In this document: positions 45,773 through 53,745 of the stretch, one piece after another | Numbering within the stretch: position 1 is the stretch's first letter | Layout: every line of letters starts with the position of its first letter | DNA from: CAZSAK01 sp964605155 | Lineage (GTDB): Bacteria; Pseudomonadota; Gammaproteobacteria; SZUA-140 | DNA length: 64,000 bases | Reading direction: 5' to 3' | NCBI GenBank assembly: GCA_964605155.1 | Contig: CAZSAK010000001.1 | Coordinates: forward strand, 124,001-188,000 | Notes under the pieces: model-generated | What the model saw: the letters and a program-made list of their open reading frames with translations, nothing else | Told to the model about the DNA's origin: nothing | Database searches by the model: none | Made by a program: the position numbers and the translations under genes

Positions 45773-48429
45773 GACGGCAGTTACAGGGCATGTTGTTGAC
45801 ACTGTTTGCGGCTTCGATACTGGTCGCAGGTATCGCCCACGCTGCGCGCATCTCCGATATCCAGAATACCAAGCATAATTTTTCCGCCACGGTACAGCCC
45901 TCCCCCGACGTCAACCGCGTGGCACACGCTACCACCGAATCACAGATCTGTGCCTTTTGTCACACGCCGCACGGTGCTACCAAGGAACCTCGCGCACCGA
46001 TATGGAACCGTACCCTGTCCAGCGCAACCTATATACCGTTCAATTCCGGATCACTGGATGCGACGGATCTTGGACAGCCGGGCGGCAAATCCAAACTCTG
46101 TCTGTCCTGTCATGATGGAACCCTGGCATTGGGGGCGGTCAATGTGCTGAACCGTGTTGAGCTGAAGAAAAACAATCAAACCATTCCCTTCACGGGAACC
46201 ATGCCTGACGGCACGATCCCCGAAGGACTGGGCGCGACCACGGGATTTACCCGCAGGCTGGGGGTTGACCTGACCAACGACCATCCGATCTCATTTACCT
46301 TCGACAGTGCGCAGGCGGCCCGCGACGGAGAGTTGCGGGATCCTTCAGCCGTATCGCATATCGCAGAACGCGTGCCGGGGGTCAAGCCCCTTATACCGAT
46401 CGAAGACAACAAGGTGGAATGTATCAGTTGTCATGATCCGCATATCCGTTCCGACGTGCCGGGTGAAAACATCAAGTTCCTGCGCGTCAACCGCTTTCAG
46501 AAACAGCCTCCCTCGCAAGGCACCTTCAATGCGGACAACGATATCATCTGTCTGGCCTGTCATGACAAGGCGGGTTGGGTCGGTTCGGCCCATGCCAATA
46601 TCGCCGTCGGTAACAAACGCTACAGTGTGCCCGCCGCGGATTTACGTGAATTTCCACGTGATATCGAGGTGTGGCAGGCAGCCTGTCTGAATTGCCATGA
46701 TCCACACACCGTGCAGGGGGCTCGCAGGATATTGCGCGAAGGTACCGATGGCCCTGTGTTGACGACGGCCAGTGGCGCCAAGTACAAGCAGGGTGGTAAC
46801 TCCGCCATCGAGCAGGTGTGTTATGCCTGCCACTCGGCCGATGGCGGTGTTTTGCAGAATCAGGGCACCTCGAATTTCGAGGTGCCGAATATCAAGACGG
46901 ACTTCACCACCATGTTGCGTCACATGCCGATTGCGAGCATCGATCAGCCCGCGGGGTTTGAGGTGCACGACATCGGTACCGGTGACTCCATCCAGGGCGA
47001 TCAACGCGGCAAGGATTTTATCGAATCGCGGGAGAATATCGGCAAGGGCAATCTCCATAACCGTCATGCCGAATGTACCGATTGCCATAATCCGCACCGC
47101 GTGATGAAAAACCGGCTTTTCAATGCGGACAATACCGTCCCGGATCCTGCCGGTACCCATGAGCATGAAGACGGTGTGCCACATACCAATCTGGCCTCCG
47201 GCGTGCTGCGCGGCATCTGGGGGGTTGAGCCCGTATACGGTACCTCGGAGTTCGGCAGTGAACCGGTTACATTCGAGGTCAAGCGGGGTGATCCCACCGT
47301 CGGTAGCAGCACCGCCGTCAGTGCGCCCTATGTGACGCGTGAGTACCAGGTGTGCATGAAGTGTCACTCCAACTATGCCTATGATCAGCCGCCGTTGCTG
47401 GGGTCGTTTACCGGCGGCACACCGCCCGGCACCAATGCACTGACCCGTTATACCAACCAGGCAATGGAATACCAGACACCGCTCGGACATGATGGCGAAG
47501 GCACTGCGCCGACACCCACCGGCGCCTATGTCGGCGCGGCGACATGTACGTTTACATCGACCGATACCGATAACGTTGACCATGTCATCACAGGGACGCT
47601 CGACGAGAACGGCGGCTGCGCGAATTTTGTCGACAATAACCATCGTGCATGGCATCCCGTTACCAACCCAACGGGACGTACACCACCGGTGCGTAAGGCC
47701 GATGCCGATGACTGGCGCTCACCGTTCAATGCAGCGGTCGGTAGTCAGACCATGTACTGTACCGATTGTCACGGCTCTACAACTGCCCCGGACACGGTAG
47801 TGCCGAACGGCGGTGAAAACGGTTCTCCGTGGGGCCCGCACGGCTCCAATGACAATTTCCTGCTTAAGGGTCCATGGGACAATCAGACGGGAGAATTTCA
47901 GTCGAATGGATTGTGTTTTCGTTGTCACGACTTCAGGCAGTATGGCAGGGGTCTGCCGCCACCCTATACCAATCCGGGGTTTCCGGATCAGGTTCGGCAA
48001 AGCGGATTCAGGATGTCGGTCGGTTCCGCATCCGGATGTCTGCCGTTCAAGTTGACCAACCTGCATGCTGGTCACTCCAGTATTATCACCAATTTCCGTT
48101 GTACCTATTGTCATGTTTCTATTCCTCATGGCTGGAAGAACAAGGTATTCCTCGCCAATTTGAATGATGTGGGCCTTGAGGCACCGCTATTACCGGGCGA
48201 GATACCCAACGCCGCCGGCAGCCGTCAGGTCAGGGTCAGCGTGGGTGGCACTGCCCCGCGTTACTACAACGGTCCCTACTACAACGGCGCTGCATTAAAG
48301 GTGCGCTATTTCTCACGCAGCGGTGAATGGACGGATGCCAATTGCGGTTCCTCGGGTCCGCCCGGTAACGGAATTACAGGATTCAACTGGATGAATGGCA
48401 GTAATGAATCTTGTGCGAATCTGCCATGA
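45769..48429 (+). CDS. Undecahaem c-type cytochrome
   Basis: 886-residue exported protein with 11 CxxCH sites, at about residues 61, 111, 218, 261, 306, 351, 436, 529, 664, 716 and 778. The first four (residues 1-270) form a module like the whole tetrahaem cytochrome at 36449, with DIQNTKHNF, CHTPHGA, CHDGT, LTNDHPI and CHDPH. A haem-free stretch lies between sites 8 and 9, and about 105 residues at the C terminus have none. Five extra cysteines (in AATCTFT, GGCANF, SGCLPF, ANCGS and ESCANLP) could form disulfides. Probably the extracellular or surface terminal electron carrier. Coupled by ATGA to the ResB gene. Confidence 0.88.
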   Translation: MRRQLQGMLLTLFAASILVAGIAHAARISDIQNTKHNFSATVQPSPDVNRVAHATTESQICAFCHTPHGATKEPRAPIWNRTLSSATYIPFNSGSLDATDLGQPGGKSKLCLSCHDGTLALGAVNVLNRVELKKNNQTIPFTGTMPDGTIPEGLGATTGFTRRLGVDLTNDHPISFTFDSAQAARDGELRDPSAVSHIAERVPGVKPLIPIEDNKVECISCHDPHIRSDVPGENIKFLRVNRFQKQPPSQGTFNADNDIICLACHDKAGWVGSAHANIAVGNKRYSVPAADLREFPRDIEVWQAACLNCHDPHTVQGARRILREGTDGPVLTTASGAKYKQGGNSAIEQVCYACHSADGGVLQNQGTSNFEVPNIKTDFTTMLRHMPIASIDQPAGFEVHDIGTGDSIQGDQRGKDFIESRENIGKGNLHNRHAECTDCHNPHRVMKNRLFNADNTVPDPAGTHEHEDGVPHTNLASGVLRGIWGVEPVYGTSEFGSEPVTFEVKRGDPTVGSSTAVSAPYVTREYQVCMKCHSNYAYDQPPLLGSFTGGTPPGTNALTRYTNQAMEYQTPLGHDGEGTAPTPTGAYVGAATCTFTSTDTDNVDHVITGTLDENGGCANFVDNNHRAWHPVTNPTGRTPPVRKADADDWRSPFNAAVGSQTMYCTDCHGSTTAPDTVVPNGGENGSPWGPHGSNDNFLLKGPWDNQTGEFQSNGLCFRCHDFRQYGRGLPPPYTNPGFPDQVRQSGFRMSVGSASGCLPFKLTNLHAGHSSIITNFRCTYCHVSIPHGWKNKVFLANLNDVGLEAPLLPGEIPNAAGSRQVRVSVGGTAPRYYNGPYYNGAALKVRYFSRSGEWTDANCGSSGPPGNGITGFNWMNGSNESCANLP

Positions 48430-49508
48430 TCAAGGTAATGCGAAAACTGGCATCGACTCGGCTGACCCTGGTGGGTATGGCACTGCTCGGGATCGGCGCG
48501 GCGCTCAGCTATGACAACCCGGTGAGCACACCTGTGTGGGTGCTGGTTGTGCCATTGGCATTCCTTGCGGTCAATCTGCTCTGCGCCATTCTGACCAATT
48601 CCCGTATCAACCGGCGAGGTGGCCTGTTGATCTTTCATATCGCCTTGTTTGGCATTATCGTGCTGGCGGCCATTGGACGTATGACGCATATGGAGGCGCA
48701 TCTTGAAATCATCCAGGGCGGTGGATTCTCGCAGGACGACCTGATCAACAACCGTACCGGTCCCTTGCATGCGGGTGAACTCGACAAGGTGATGTTCGTG
48801 CAAGGGAATTATACGGTCGATTATGCCCCCGGCATGACGCGCGGATTGACGCACAGCCATGTGATGGTGCCGGACGGCCGCGGCGGCTGGGAGGAAAAGG
48901 TTATCGGAGACGACAGGCCGCTGATCATCAACGGCTATCGATTCTATACCACCTTCAATAAAGGTTTCTCGCCCATGTTGACGTGGATACCTGAGCGCGG
49001 CAGGCCGGTATCGGGTACGGTCAATATGCCCTCGTATCCACTGTTTGAGTTCAAACAGTCCAACAGCTGGACGCCGCCGGGGGGCAAGGAGATCAATTTC
49101 TGGCTGCAACTGGATACCGGCATCGATGACCAGGGTCATTGGACCCTGGATGCCAGGAAGGCCAGGGGCACGCTGGTCATCAATACCAGCGACAAGCGGA
49201 TTGAATTGCAACCCGGTGAGCGCGCGGTCCTGGATGGCGGTGTCCTGCGTTATGACCGTCTGACAAGCTGGATGGGGTACAAACTCTTCTATGATCCTAC
49301 ACTGCACTGGCTGTTTATCACTGCGATCTTTGGTATTTTCGGGCTTGCCACGCACTTCTGGCGCAAGTTCAAGGCGCTTCCCATACGCTCGCCCAAACCC
49401 TCAGAAGGTACTCTCAAACCTGCCTGGTCCGAAGACCAGGGAATTGTTCCGGTGGACAACGGGGTACAGGTAACCATGGCAACCAACAAGGGCCAGCCTA
49501 ATGTGTAA
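48426..49508 (+). CDS. resB: ResB-like cytochrome c biogenesis protein (System II)
   Basis: 360-residue membrane protein from ATG 48426 (overlap ATGA with the undecahaem gene). Two membrane helices lie in the first 60 residues, a third near 70-88, then a large periplasmic domain (about 95-300) and a final helix near 305-325. ResB/Ccs1 works with CcsA to present haem for attachment to CxxCH in System II. It is shorter than typical ResB (over 400 residues) and lacks parts of the usual domain, so it is a divergent or reduced member. Its position fixes the role to cytochrome maturation. Confidence 0.8.
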   Translation: MIKVMRKLASTRLTLVGMALLGIGAALSYDNPVSTPVWVLVVPLAFLAVNLLCAILTNSRINRRGGLLIFHIALFGIIVLAAIGRMTHMEAHLEIIQGGGFSQDDLINNRTGPLHAGELDKVMFVQGNYTVDYAPGMTRGLTHSHVMVPDGRGGWEEKVIGDDRPLIINGYRFYTTFNKGFSPMLTWIPERGRPVSGTVNMPSYPLFEFKQSNSWTPPGGKEINFWLQLDTGIDDQGHWTLDARKARGTLVINTSDKRIELQPGERAVLDGGVLRYDRLTSWMGYKLFYDPTLHWLFITAIFGIFGLATHFWRKFKALPIRSPKPSEGTLKPAWSEDQGIVPVDNGVQVTMATNKGQPNV

Positions 49509-49516
49509 GAGGAATC

Positions 49517-50377
49517 ATGTTTGAAATAAACGGGATCTATACGGAACTTCCCTGGCTTTATACCGGGCTGGCGGCCTATGCGCTTGCCACCGTGGTTGCC
49601 ATCCAGGGGGTGGTCAGGGTTCGCGGCGGATCCGCGGGTGCCACGGTAAACCGTTCCTACGAACATATCGTGCTGGGTTTTGCATTGGCAGGCGTGGTGT
49701 TGCTGGCCATGTCGATCGGCGAGCGCTGGATACGCATCGGGCATGGCCCGTTCGTCAACCTGTTCGAGCTGTTGATGAGTCAGCTGTTCAGCCTCGGGTT
49801 GATTTACACACTGATATACTGGCGCTACCCGGTGTTGCGTCCGAGTGCCGTGGTTGCATTGCCTTTGATGTGGATACTGGGGATCTGGGTGTTGACGCTG
49901 GATCCCGCCGGAAGCGCGTTTCCTCCCACTTACTACAATAAGTGGTTATGGGCCCATGTGGGCTTTGGCAAGATCTTTCTTTCCTTTTGTCTGGTAGGCA
50001 CGGGTATCGCGGGCGTGATCCTGCTGCGAGGCGTCAAGCGTGTCTCATCATGGTTCCGGCAGATGCCGGCGGATACTGTACTGGACGCGCTGGCATGGCG
50101 CTTCATGCTGCTGGCGTTTATTTTCCACAGCCTGATGCTGGTGGCGGGCGCCGTGTGGGCACAGGATGCCTGGGGACGATACTGGGCCTGGGATGCGCTC
50201 GAGACCTCGTCCTTTCTGAACTGGTTATTGCTGGGCGCATCGATCCATGCCCGCACCACCTATCGCATACCTATACGCATCGGTGCATTGTTGATCATCG
50301 GAATTTTTGTATTTGCCTTTATGACCTATTTCGGCGCGCCTTTTTACAGTCAAGCCGCGCACAAGGGTGTGATATGA
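49517..50377 (+). CDS. ccsA: CcsA/ResC-type haem lyase (System II cytochrome c biogenesis)
   Basis: 286-residue membrane protein with about eight helices and the haem-binding WWD-type segment GRYWAWDALETSSFLNWL near residue 220. The flanking helices carry conserved His residues (HVGFGK near 148, FIFHSLML near 202, IHARTTY near 245). CcsA/ResC transfers haem to apocytochrome on the periplasmic side. Together with the adjacent ResB it makes a complete System II pair. The stop overlaps the next start as ATGA (50374-50377). Confidence 0.9.
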   Translation: MFEINGIYTELPWLYTGLAAYALATVVAIQGVVRVRGGSAGATVNRSYEHIVLGFALAGVVLLAMSIGERWIRIGHGPFVNLFELLMSQLFSLGLIYTLIYWRYPVLRPSAVVALPLMWILGIWVLTLDPAGSAFPPTYYNKWLWAHVGFGKIFLSFCLVGTGIAGVILLRGVKRVSSWFRQMPADTVLDALAWRFMLLAFIFHSLMLVAGAVWAQDAWGRYWAWDALETSSFLNWLLLGASIHARTTYRIPIRIGALLIIGIFVFAFMTYFGAPFYSQAAHKGVI

Positions 50378-51102
50378 GTATGTCTAATACCACGAGATCG
50401 CGTCATGACAATGAGTCCGCCGTCACATCACTTTCCATTGTGATGGTGGGTGTGATTGCGATTTCTCTTGTTATGCTGGTGCAGCATCTTGAACGGCCCG
50501 GCCATTTACCGACGGCAACACAAAAAACGGCTGATATCGATCTGTTTTCCCGCGATACCGGCGGCTCACAACAGGTTTCGCAGCAGGACCAGACCCCGGC
50601 AAGCGAACTGGAGGTGCGATTCCAGCAGGCGGTGTACATGCTGCATGCAGGCCATTATGATGACGCCGTGACCGCGTTGCACCGCGTCATGGAACTTTCC
50701 CCGCGTATGCCCGAGGCCTATGTCAACATGGGTTTTGCGCTGTACGGCCTGAAGCGTTACAAGGCGGCGCGTGATTTCTTTGATGCCGCGACCGATATCC
50801 GGCCCTACCAGGGCAATGCCTACTGGGGTATTGCTATCAGCCTGGAAAAACTCGGCGATCTCAAAGGTGCGCTGGGCGCGATGCGTACCTATATCCACCT
50901 CGCCCCGCCGAATGACCCCTATGTGACAAGGGCACGTTCCGCCTTGTGGGAGTGGGAGACCACGCTCAAGCGCGGACCGCTGTCGGACGAAGAGCGGGCG
51001 TTTATTGCCCGTGGTGAACAGCAATGGGAAGACCGCAACAGTCCGGATCGTGATGCGCCCGACCGGGGCGATTCCACCATCCCGGTACGTTCCATCAACT
51101 AG
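50374..51102 (+). CDS. Membrane-anchored TPR protein
   Basis: 242-residue protein with an N-terminal membrane anchor (about residues 20-40), a Ser/Thr/Gln-rich linker and TPR repeats in residues 85-180 (RFQQAVYMLHAGHYDDAVTA, AYVNMGFALYGLKRYKAARD, AYWGIAISLEKLGDLKGALG). The layout is like NrfG/CcmH-type TPR domains that hold apocytochromes during haem attachment; the context next to ResB/CcsA supports a similar role. Start set by the ATGA overlap; a longer frame from 49942 is ccsA read out of frame. Confidence 0.82.
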   Translation: MSMSNTTRSRHDNESAVTSLSIVMVGVIAISLVMLVQHLERPGHLPTATQKTADIDLFSRDTGGSQQVSQQDQTPASELEVRFQQAVYMLHAGHYDDAVTALHRVMELSPRMPEAYVNMGFALYGLKRYKAARDFFDAATDIRPYQGNAYWGIAISLEKLGDLKGALGAMRTYIHLAPPNDPYVTRARSALWEWETTLKRGPLSDEERAFIARGEQQWEDRNSPDRDAPDRGDSTIPVRSIN

Positions 51103-51162
51103 ATGTCCGATGCCTGTCGCAGGCAAGTATTACCTGTCGTTTTACCTTTCTTGTATTGATCT

Positions 51163-51801
51163 ATGAAATCGAGACTCGCATGGTTGATACCGGTTTGTCT
51201 GTTCCTCCTGATCGGTAATGTCGCGGCATTGCCGCAACAGTTCCGTGAGGGCGTGCATTATCAACTGATCACGCCAGCTTCCTCCCCGACTCCCGGCGGC
51301 AAAATCGAAGTGATCGAATTCCTGTGGTACGGCTGCGAGACCTGCTATGTCATGCAGCCATACCTGCAGCGCTGGGCGGACAGCAGGCAGGGATCGATCG
51401 ACTACAAACGTATCCCGGCGGTGACCAATGATGACATGATCCTGCTGGCGCGTGCCTTCTATACGGCCGAAGCGCTTGGTATCAGCGACATGGTTCGCCA
51501 TGCCTTGTTCGATGCCATCCACCGGCACAGGCGCCCGTTGAAATCGGAACAGGACCTTGCCGCTTTTTTTGAGGAACAAGGTGTTGAGCAGGATGATTTT
51601 CGCCAGGCCTTTCGCAGCAACTATGTCGCAGGCAAGGTCAGGAAGGCCAGGATCCTGGGGAGTCGTTACGGCATTGCCGGTGCGCCGACCATCGTGATCA
51701 ATGGCAAATACCGCGTCGATTCATCCATGGTGGCCAGCCCGCAGGAATTGATTGCCGTCATCGATTACCTGGTGAACAAGGAGAGCGGAAAGAAGAGTTA
51801 A
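51163..51801 (+). CDS. DsbA-like thiol:disulfide oxidoreductase
   Basis: 212-residue exported DsbA-family protein: signal peptide (about 1-22), thioredoxin fold with active site WYGCETCYVM near residue 60, the helical insertion, and the cis-Pro loop IAGAPTIVIN near residue 178. The active-site dipeptide is Glu-Thr instead of Pro-His, so redox properties may differ from E. coli DsbA. As the last gene of the cluster it may form disulfides in, or keep cysteines fit for haem attachment in, the multihaem cytochromes. Confidence 0.85.
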   Translation: MKSRLAWLIPVCLFLLIGNVAALPQQFREGVHYQLITPASSPTPGGKIEVIEFLWYGCETCYVMQPYLQRWADSRQGSIDYKRIPAVTNDDMILLARAFYTAEALGISDMVRHALFDAIHRHRRPLKSEQDLAAFFEEQGVEQDDFRQAFRSNYVAGKVRKARILGSRYGIAGAPTIVINGKYRVDSSMVASPQELIAVIDYLVNKESGKKS

Positions 51802-51866
51802 AGATTATTCTGTAATAGTTTATGACGGGATCATTTGTAAAAAATTCAAACAATCTTTTCAGTTTT

Positions 51867-51884
51867 ATAAGTAATACTACTTAT
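51867..51884. promoter_or_regulatory. Palindrome upstream of small-RNA-like element 1
   Basis: ATAAGTA (51867-51873), ATAC, TACTTAT (51878-51884). The outer ATAAG...CTTAT spacing (18 bases in total) is loosely like the GacA/UvrY box TGTAAG-N6-CTTACA, but it does not match it exactly. Confidence 0.3.
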
Positions 51885-52030
51885 TCCACAGCGTGATCAT
51901 TGGGATAGGAATCCCATAGCAAGTCAACATTACCAGTTGGTAATTCCTTTCTTTTTGTGTTTGATTCAATATCGATACAAAGGACAAATTGAACACCATG
52001 GTGTGACAAGCTGGTTTTTTGTTATGATTG

Positions 52031-52098
52031 GGAGGGTTATTTTCAATCAACCACTATGAACACCATGTTTACCGCCGCGTTCATCGCGGCGGTTTTTT
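52031..52098 (+). ncRNA. Candidate small RNA 1 (sibling of the element at 52340-52412)
   Basis: The 5' limit is approximate. The segment contains GGGAGG (52031-52035 region), an unpaired AT-rich stretch, CACTATGAACACCATGT (52052-52068) and a terminator: CCGCCGCG (52072-52079), loop TTCAT, CGCGGCGG (52085-52092), T6. The GGGAGG, CACTRTRAACACCATGT and CCGCCGC-hairpin order is repeated in the second element 300 bases on. An ATG at 52056 could encode a 14-residue peptide, but its frame is not kept in the sibling, so a non-coding role is favoured. Confidence 0.55.
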
Positions 52099-52106
52099 GA
52101 TAAGTA

Positions 52107-52130
52107 CCGGTAATCATGCCGGACTTTTTT
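52107..52130 (+). terminator. Secondary terminator-like hairpin
   Basis: CCGGT (52107-52111) with GCCGG (52118-52122), one wobble pair, followed by ACTTTTTT. It comes right after small-RNA element 1 and could be a back-up terminator. Confidence 0.4.
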
Positions 52131-52236
52131 CGTAGGCTGTTCTGCTATCTCTTGTACTAGTAGACTCATTCACATCGCATGTGATATCCAATTATTTCTT
52201 TATTAGAAACTTTACATTTTGAATTCTTAACCATGC

Positions 52237-52264
52237 ATGTCCTAGCCCATTTGGGCTAGGACAT
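52237..52264. repeat. 12-base perfect hairpin between the two small-RNA elements
   Basis: ATGTCCTAGCCC (52237-52248), loop ATTT, GGGCTAGGACAT (52253-52264). Very stable, but with only a short T run after it, so it is probably an RNA structure or a DNA operator rather than a standard terminator. Confidence 0.6.
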
Positions 52265-52339
52265 TTGGGGAATATCATTAATTAAGGTATTCGTGCAGAA
52301 TCAGATCGTGGTGATCTACTTGGTTAGTTCGTGGTAATG

Positions 52340-52412
52340 GGGAGGATTACTACGTAAAAATCACTGTAAACACCATGTCTTGGCCGCCGCTTCCAGAAGC
52401 GGCGGTTTTTTT
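52340..52412 (+). ncRNA. Candidate small RNA 2 (sibling of element at 52031-52098)
   Basis: The 5' limit is approximate. GGGGAGGATTAC (from about 52339), then CACTGTAAACACCATGT (52362-52378), then a terminator with CCGCCGCTT (52384-52392), loop CCAG, AAGCGGCGG (52397-52405) and T7 (52406-52412). Compared with element 1 the order of blocks is the same, the 17-base core differs at two positions, and the terminator loop differs, as expected for duplicated small-RNA genes. It lies tail-to-tail with the response-regulator gene. Confidence 0.55.
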
Positions 52413-52479
52413 AGTTAAGATATCGGGGAGGTAAATCAAGATGGTGGTGGGATAAAAGAAATGGATGTTCGCTTGCGAT

Positions 52480-53166
52480 CTATTCGATTAATCCGAGTTT
52501 GCGTGCATTTTCAACTGCCATTGTCCGGGTTTTGGCGCCAAGTAGGTTTCTGGCACAAGTTGTATGTGCCTTTACCGTATGGTGCGATACGTCCAATTTG
52601 CTGGCAATCTCCTTGTCGGTGAAACCGTTTGCAATGAGATGCAAAACTTGCAGTTGCCGGTTTGTCAGCCCGGCCTTTGGCTTATCTTGTGATGTATCGT
52701 GTTGCTGAGCTATTTCCAGCAGAGTTTTGGGTATATAGGTACCACCGGCGAGTACGAGATTGATCGCCTGTACGATGATTTGTGGTGATGTGCTTTTAGG
52801 GATAAAACCCGATGCTCCCTTATCAATGATCGTTTTCATCAATTCACGCTCTTCGGTGCTGGATATGAAAATGACAGGAGTTGCAGGGAATGAATTTTTT
52901 AATCTTGTTAATAATTCGGTGCCTCTGCAGTTTGGCATATAGTAGTCTATGATAAAGATATTAATGTCGGGGTTATCGGATGCGAGATTCAGGACATCTT
53001 CACCATTCGTGGCATCGAGTATTTCTGTATTCATGAAATTGTTGTGTATGACCATCTTTATGCCATCACGAACCATAAAATGGTCATCCGCTAAGAGGAT
53101 TTTGATTTTTGTATCCTTGTCCGGCGAGGGTCGTTCATTACTGACGGGTTGTATGTTCATCGTCAT
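52480..53166 (-). CDS. NarL/FixJ (LuxR-type) response regulator
   Basis: 228-residue two-domain regulator. The receiver domain (residues about 20-140) has the acidic pocket LADDH, phosphoacceptor Asp74 in IIDYYMP, the SSTEE switch and Lys in FIPKS. The C-terminal LuxR helix-turn-helix (about 160-225) has TNRQLQVLHLIANGFTDKEI and SHHTVKAH. ATG 53166 follows AAAGGAATC at good spacing. It overlaps the Hpt gene by 29 bases, so both are cotranscribed. Probable end point of a phosphorelay fed by the hybrid kinase at 57005. Confidence 0.9.
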   Translation of the reverse strand: MTMNIQPVSNERPSPDKDTKIKILLADDHFMVRDGIKMVIHNNFMNTEILDATNGEDVLNLASDNPDINIFIIDYYMPNCRGTELLTRLKNSFPATPVIFISSTEERELMKTIIDKGASGFIPKSTSPQIIVQAINLVLAGGTYIPKTLLEIAQQHDTSQDKPKAGLTNRQLQVLHLIANGFTDKEIASKLDVSHHTVKAHTTCARNLLGAKTRTMAVENARKLGLIE

Positions 53167-53545
53167 ATCGGGATTCCTTTCTTGGGGGCGCATTGAGAGT
53201 TTTATGGATTGCGTCACAGTAAACATCTATTGCATTACGTAATTCCGCCATGATGTGGCTCGGATTATCAATGAACGTATTATCATTCCTGGAGCGTAGA
53301 GTGTCGCAAATATCATGTAGGCTCCTGGCTCCTGCAACGCCTGCAATTCCTTTCAAGGTATGTATATCCGAGCGCCAGGCTCCAAGATCATTATCGTCTA
53401 TGGAGAGTTCGATTTTTTTTAACAGGTCCAGGGATGCATGTTGGAAATTATCCGCAAGGGTTTGAAGATGGTCCCCATTATGGTCCATCAGCAGATAATC
53501 ATTAATGGTAGAGGTGAATAGGATATCGCTATTCATGGTTACCAT
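53138..53545 (-). CDS. Stand-alone histidine phosphotransfer (Hpt) domain protein
   Basis: 135-residue helical protein with the phospho-accepting His62 in IHTLKGIAGVAGARS, the consensus of Hpt domains. It likely relays phosphate from the receiver of the hybrid kinase (57005-58942) to the response regulator, whose gene overlaps its 3' end. The start may be 53545 or the ATG at 53536. The divergent, very AT-rich 200-base gap to the TonB receptor gene (53546-53745) should contain promoters for both directions. Confidence 0.86.
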   Translation of the reverse strand: MVTMNSDILFTSTINDYLLMDHNGDHLQTLADNFQHASLDLLKKIELSIDDNDLGAWRSDIHTLKGIAGVAGARSLHDICDTLRSRNDNTFIDNPSHIMAELRNAIDVYCDAIHKTLNAPPRKESRYDDEHTTRQ

Positions 53546-53745
53546 ACAGTTTTACGTTTATAACGAAGGGAATTTGTGTTGATTGTTATTTTATTTCATA
53601 TATACAAATCCCTTATCAAATAATATATATTATTATATAAACAATATCACGTTATAACTAGAATTTAATTTAAGTGATCAATTGCCGGGAGGCAATTAAA
53701 CAATACAGATTCAGTCAGGTATATGAATCTCTATAGGGAGGGATC

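Larger units (their letters stand above)
51802..52479. other. 678-base structured intergenic region with sibling small-RNA-like elements
   Basis: No protein gene. In order it holds: a 7-4-7 palindrome (51867-51884); a TTACCA-GT-TGGTAA palindrome near 51932; an ACACCATGGTGT palindrome (51993-52004); small-RNA-like element 1 ending in a strong terminator (52072-52098); a weaker hairpin with T run (52107-52130); a 12-base perfect hairpin (52237-52264); and small-RNA-like element 2 with a terminator (52384-52412). The sequence AACACCATG occurs three times. The density of structure is far above that of any other gap in the window. Confidence 0.7.

Noticed and set aside
46642..47655. 337-codon antisense frame inside the undecahaem cytochrome gene
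   Set aside because: Long only because GC-rich codons of the cytochrome leave few stops in this frame; haem motifs on the plus strand are decisive.
48306..49355. 349-codon antisense frame over resB
   Set aside because: Covers resB with its recognisable membrane helices and ATGA coupling; the antisense product has no domain features.
52056..52100. Short open frame ATG AAC ACC ATG ... giving a 14-residue peptide
   Set aside because: It runs straight into the terminator stem, has no ribosome site at proper distance, and the sibling element does not keep the frame; a non-coding element explains the conservation better.
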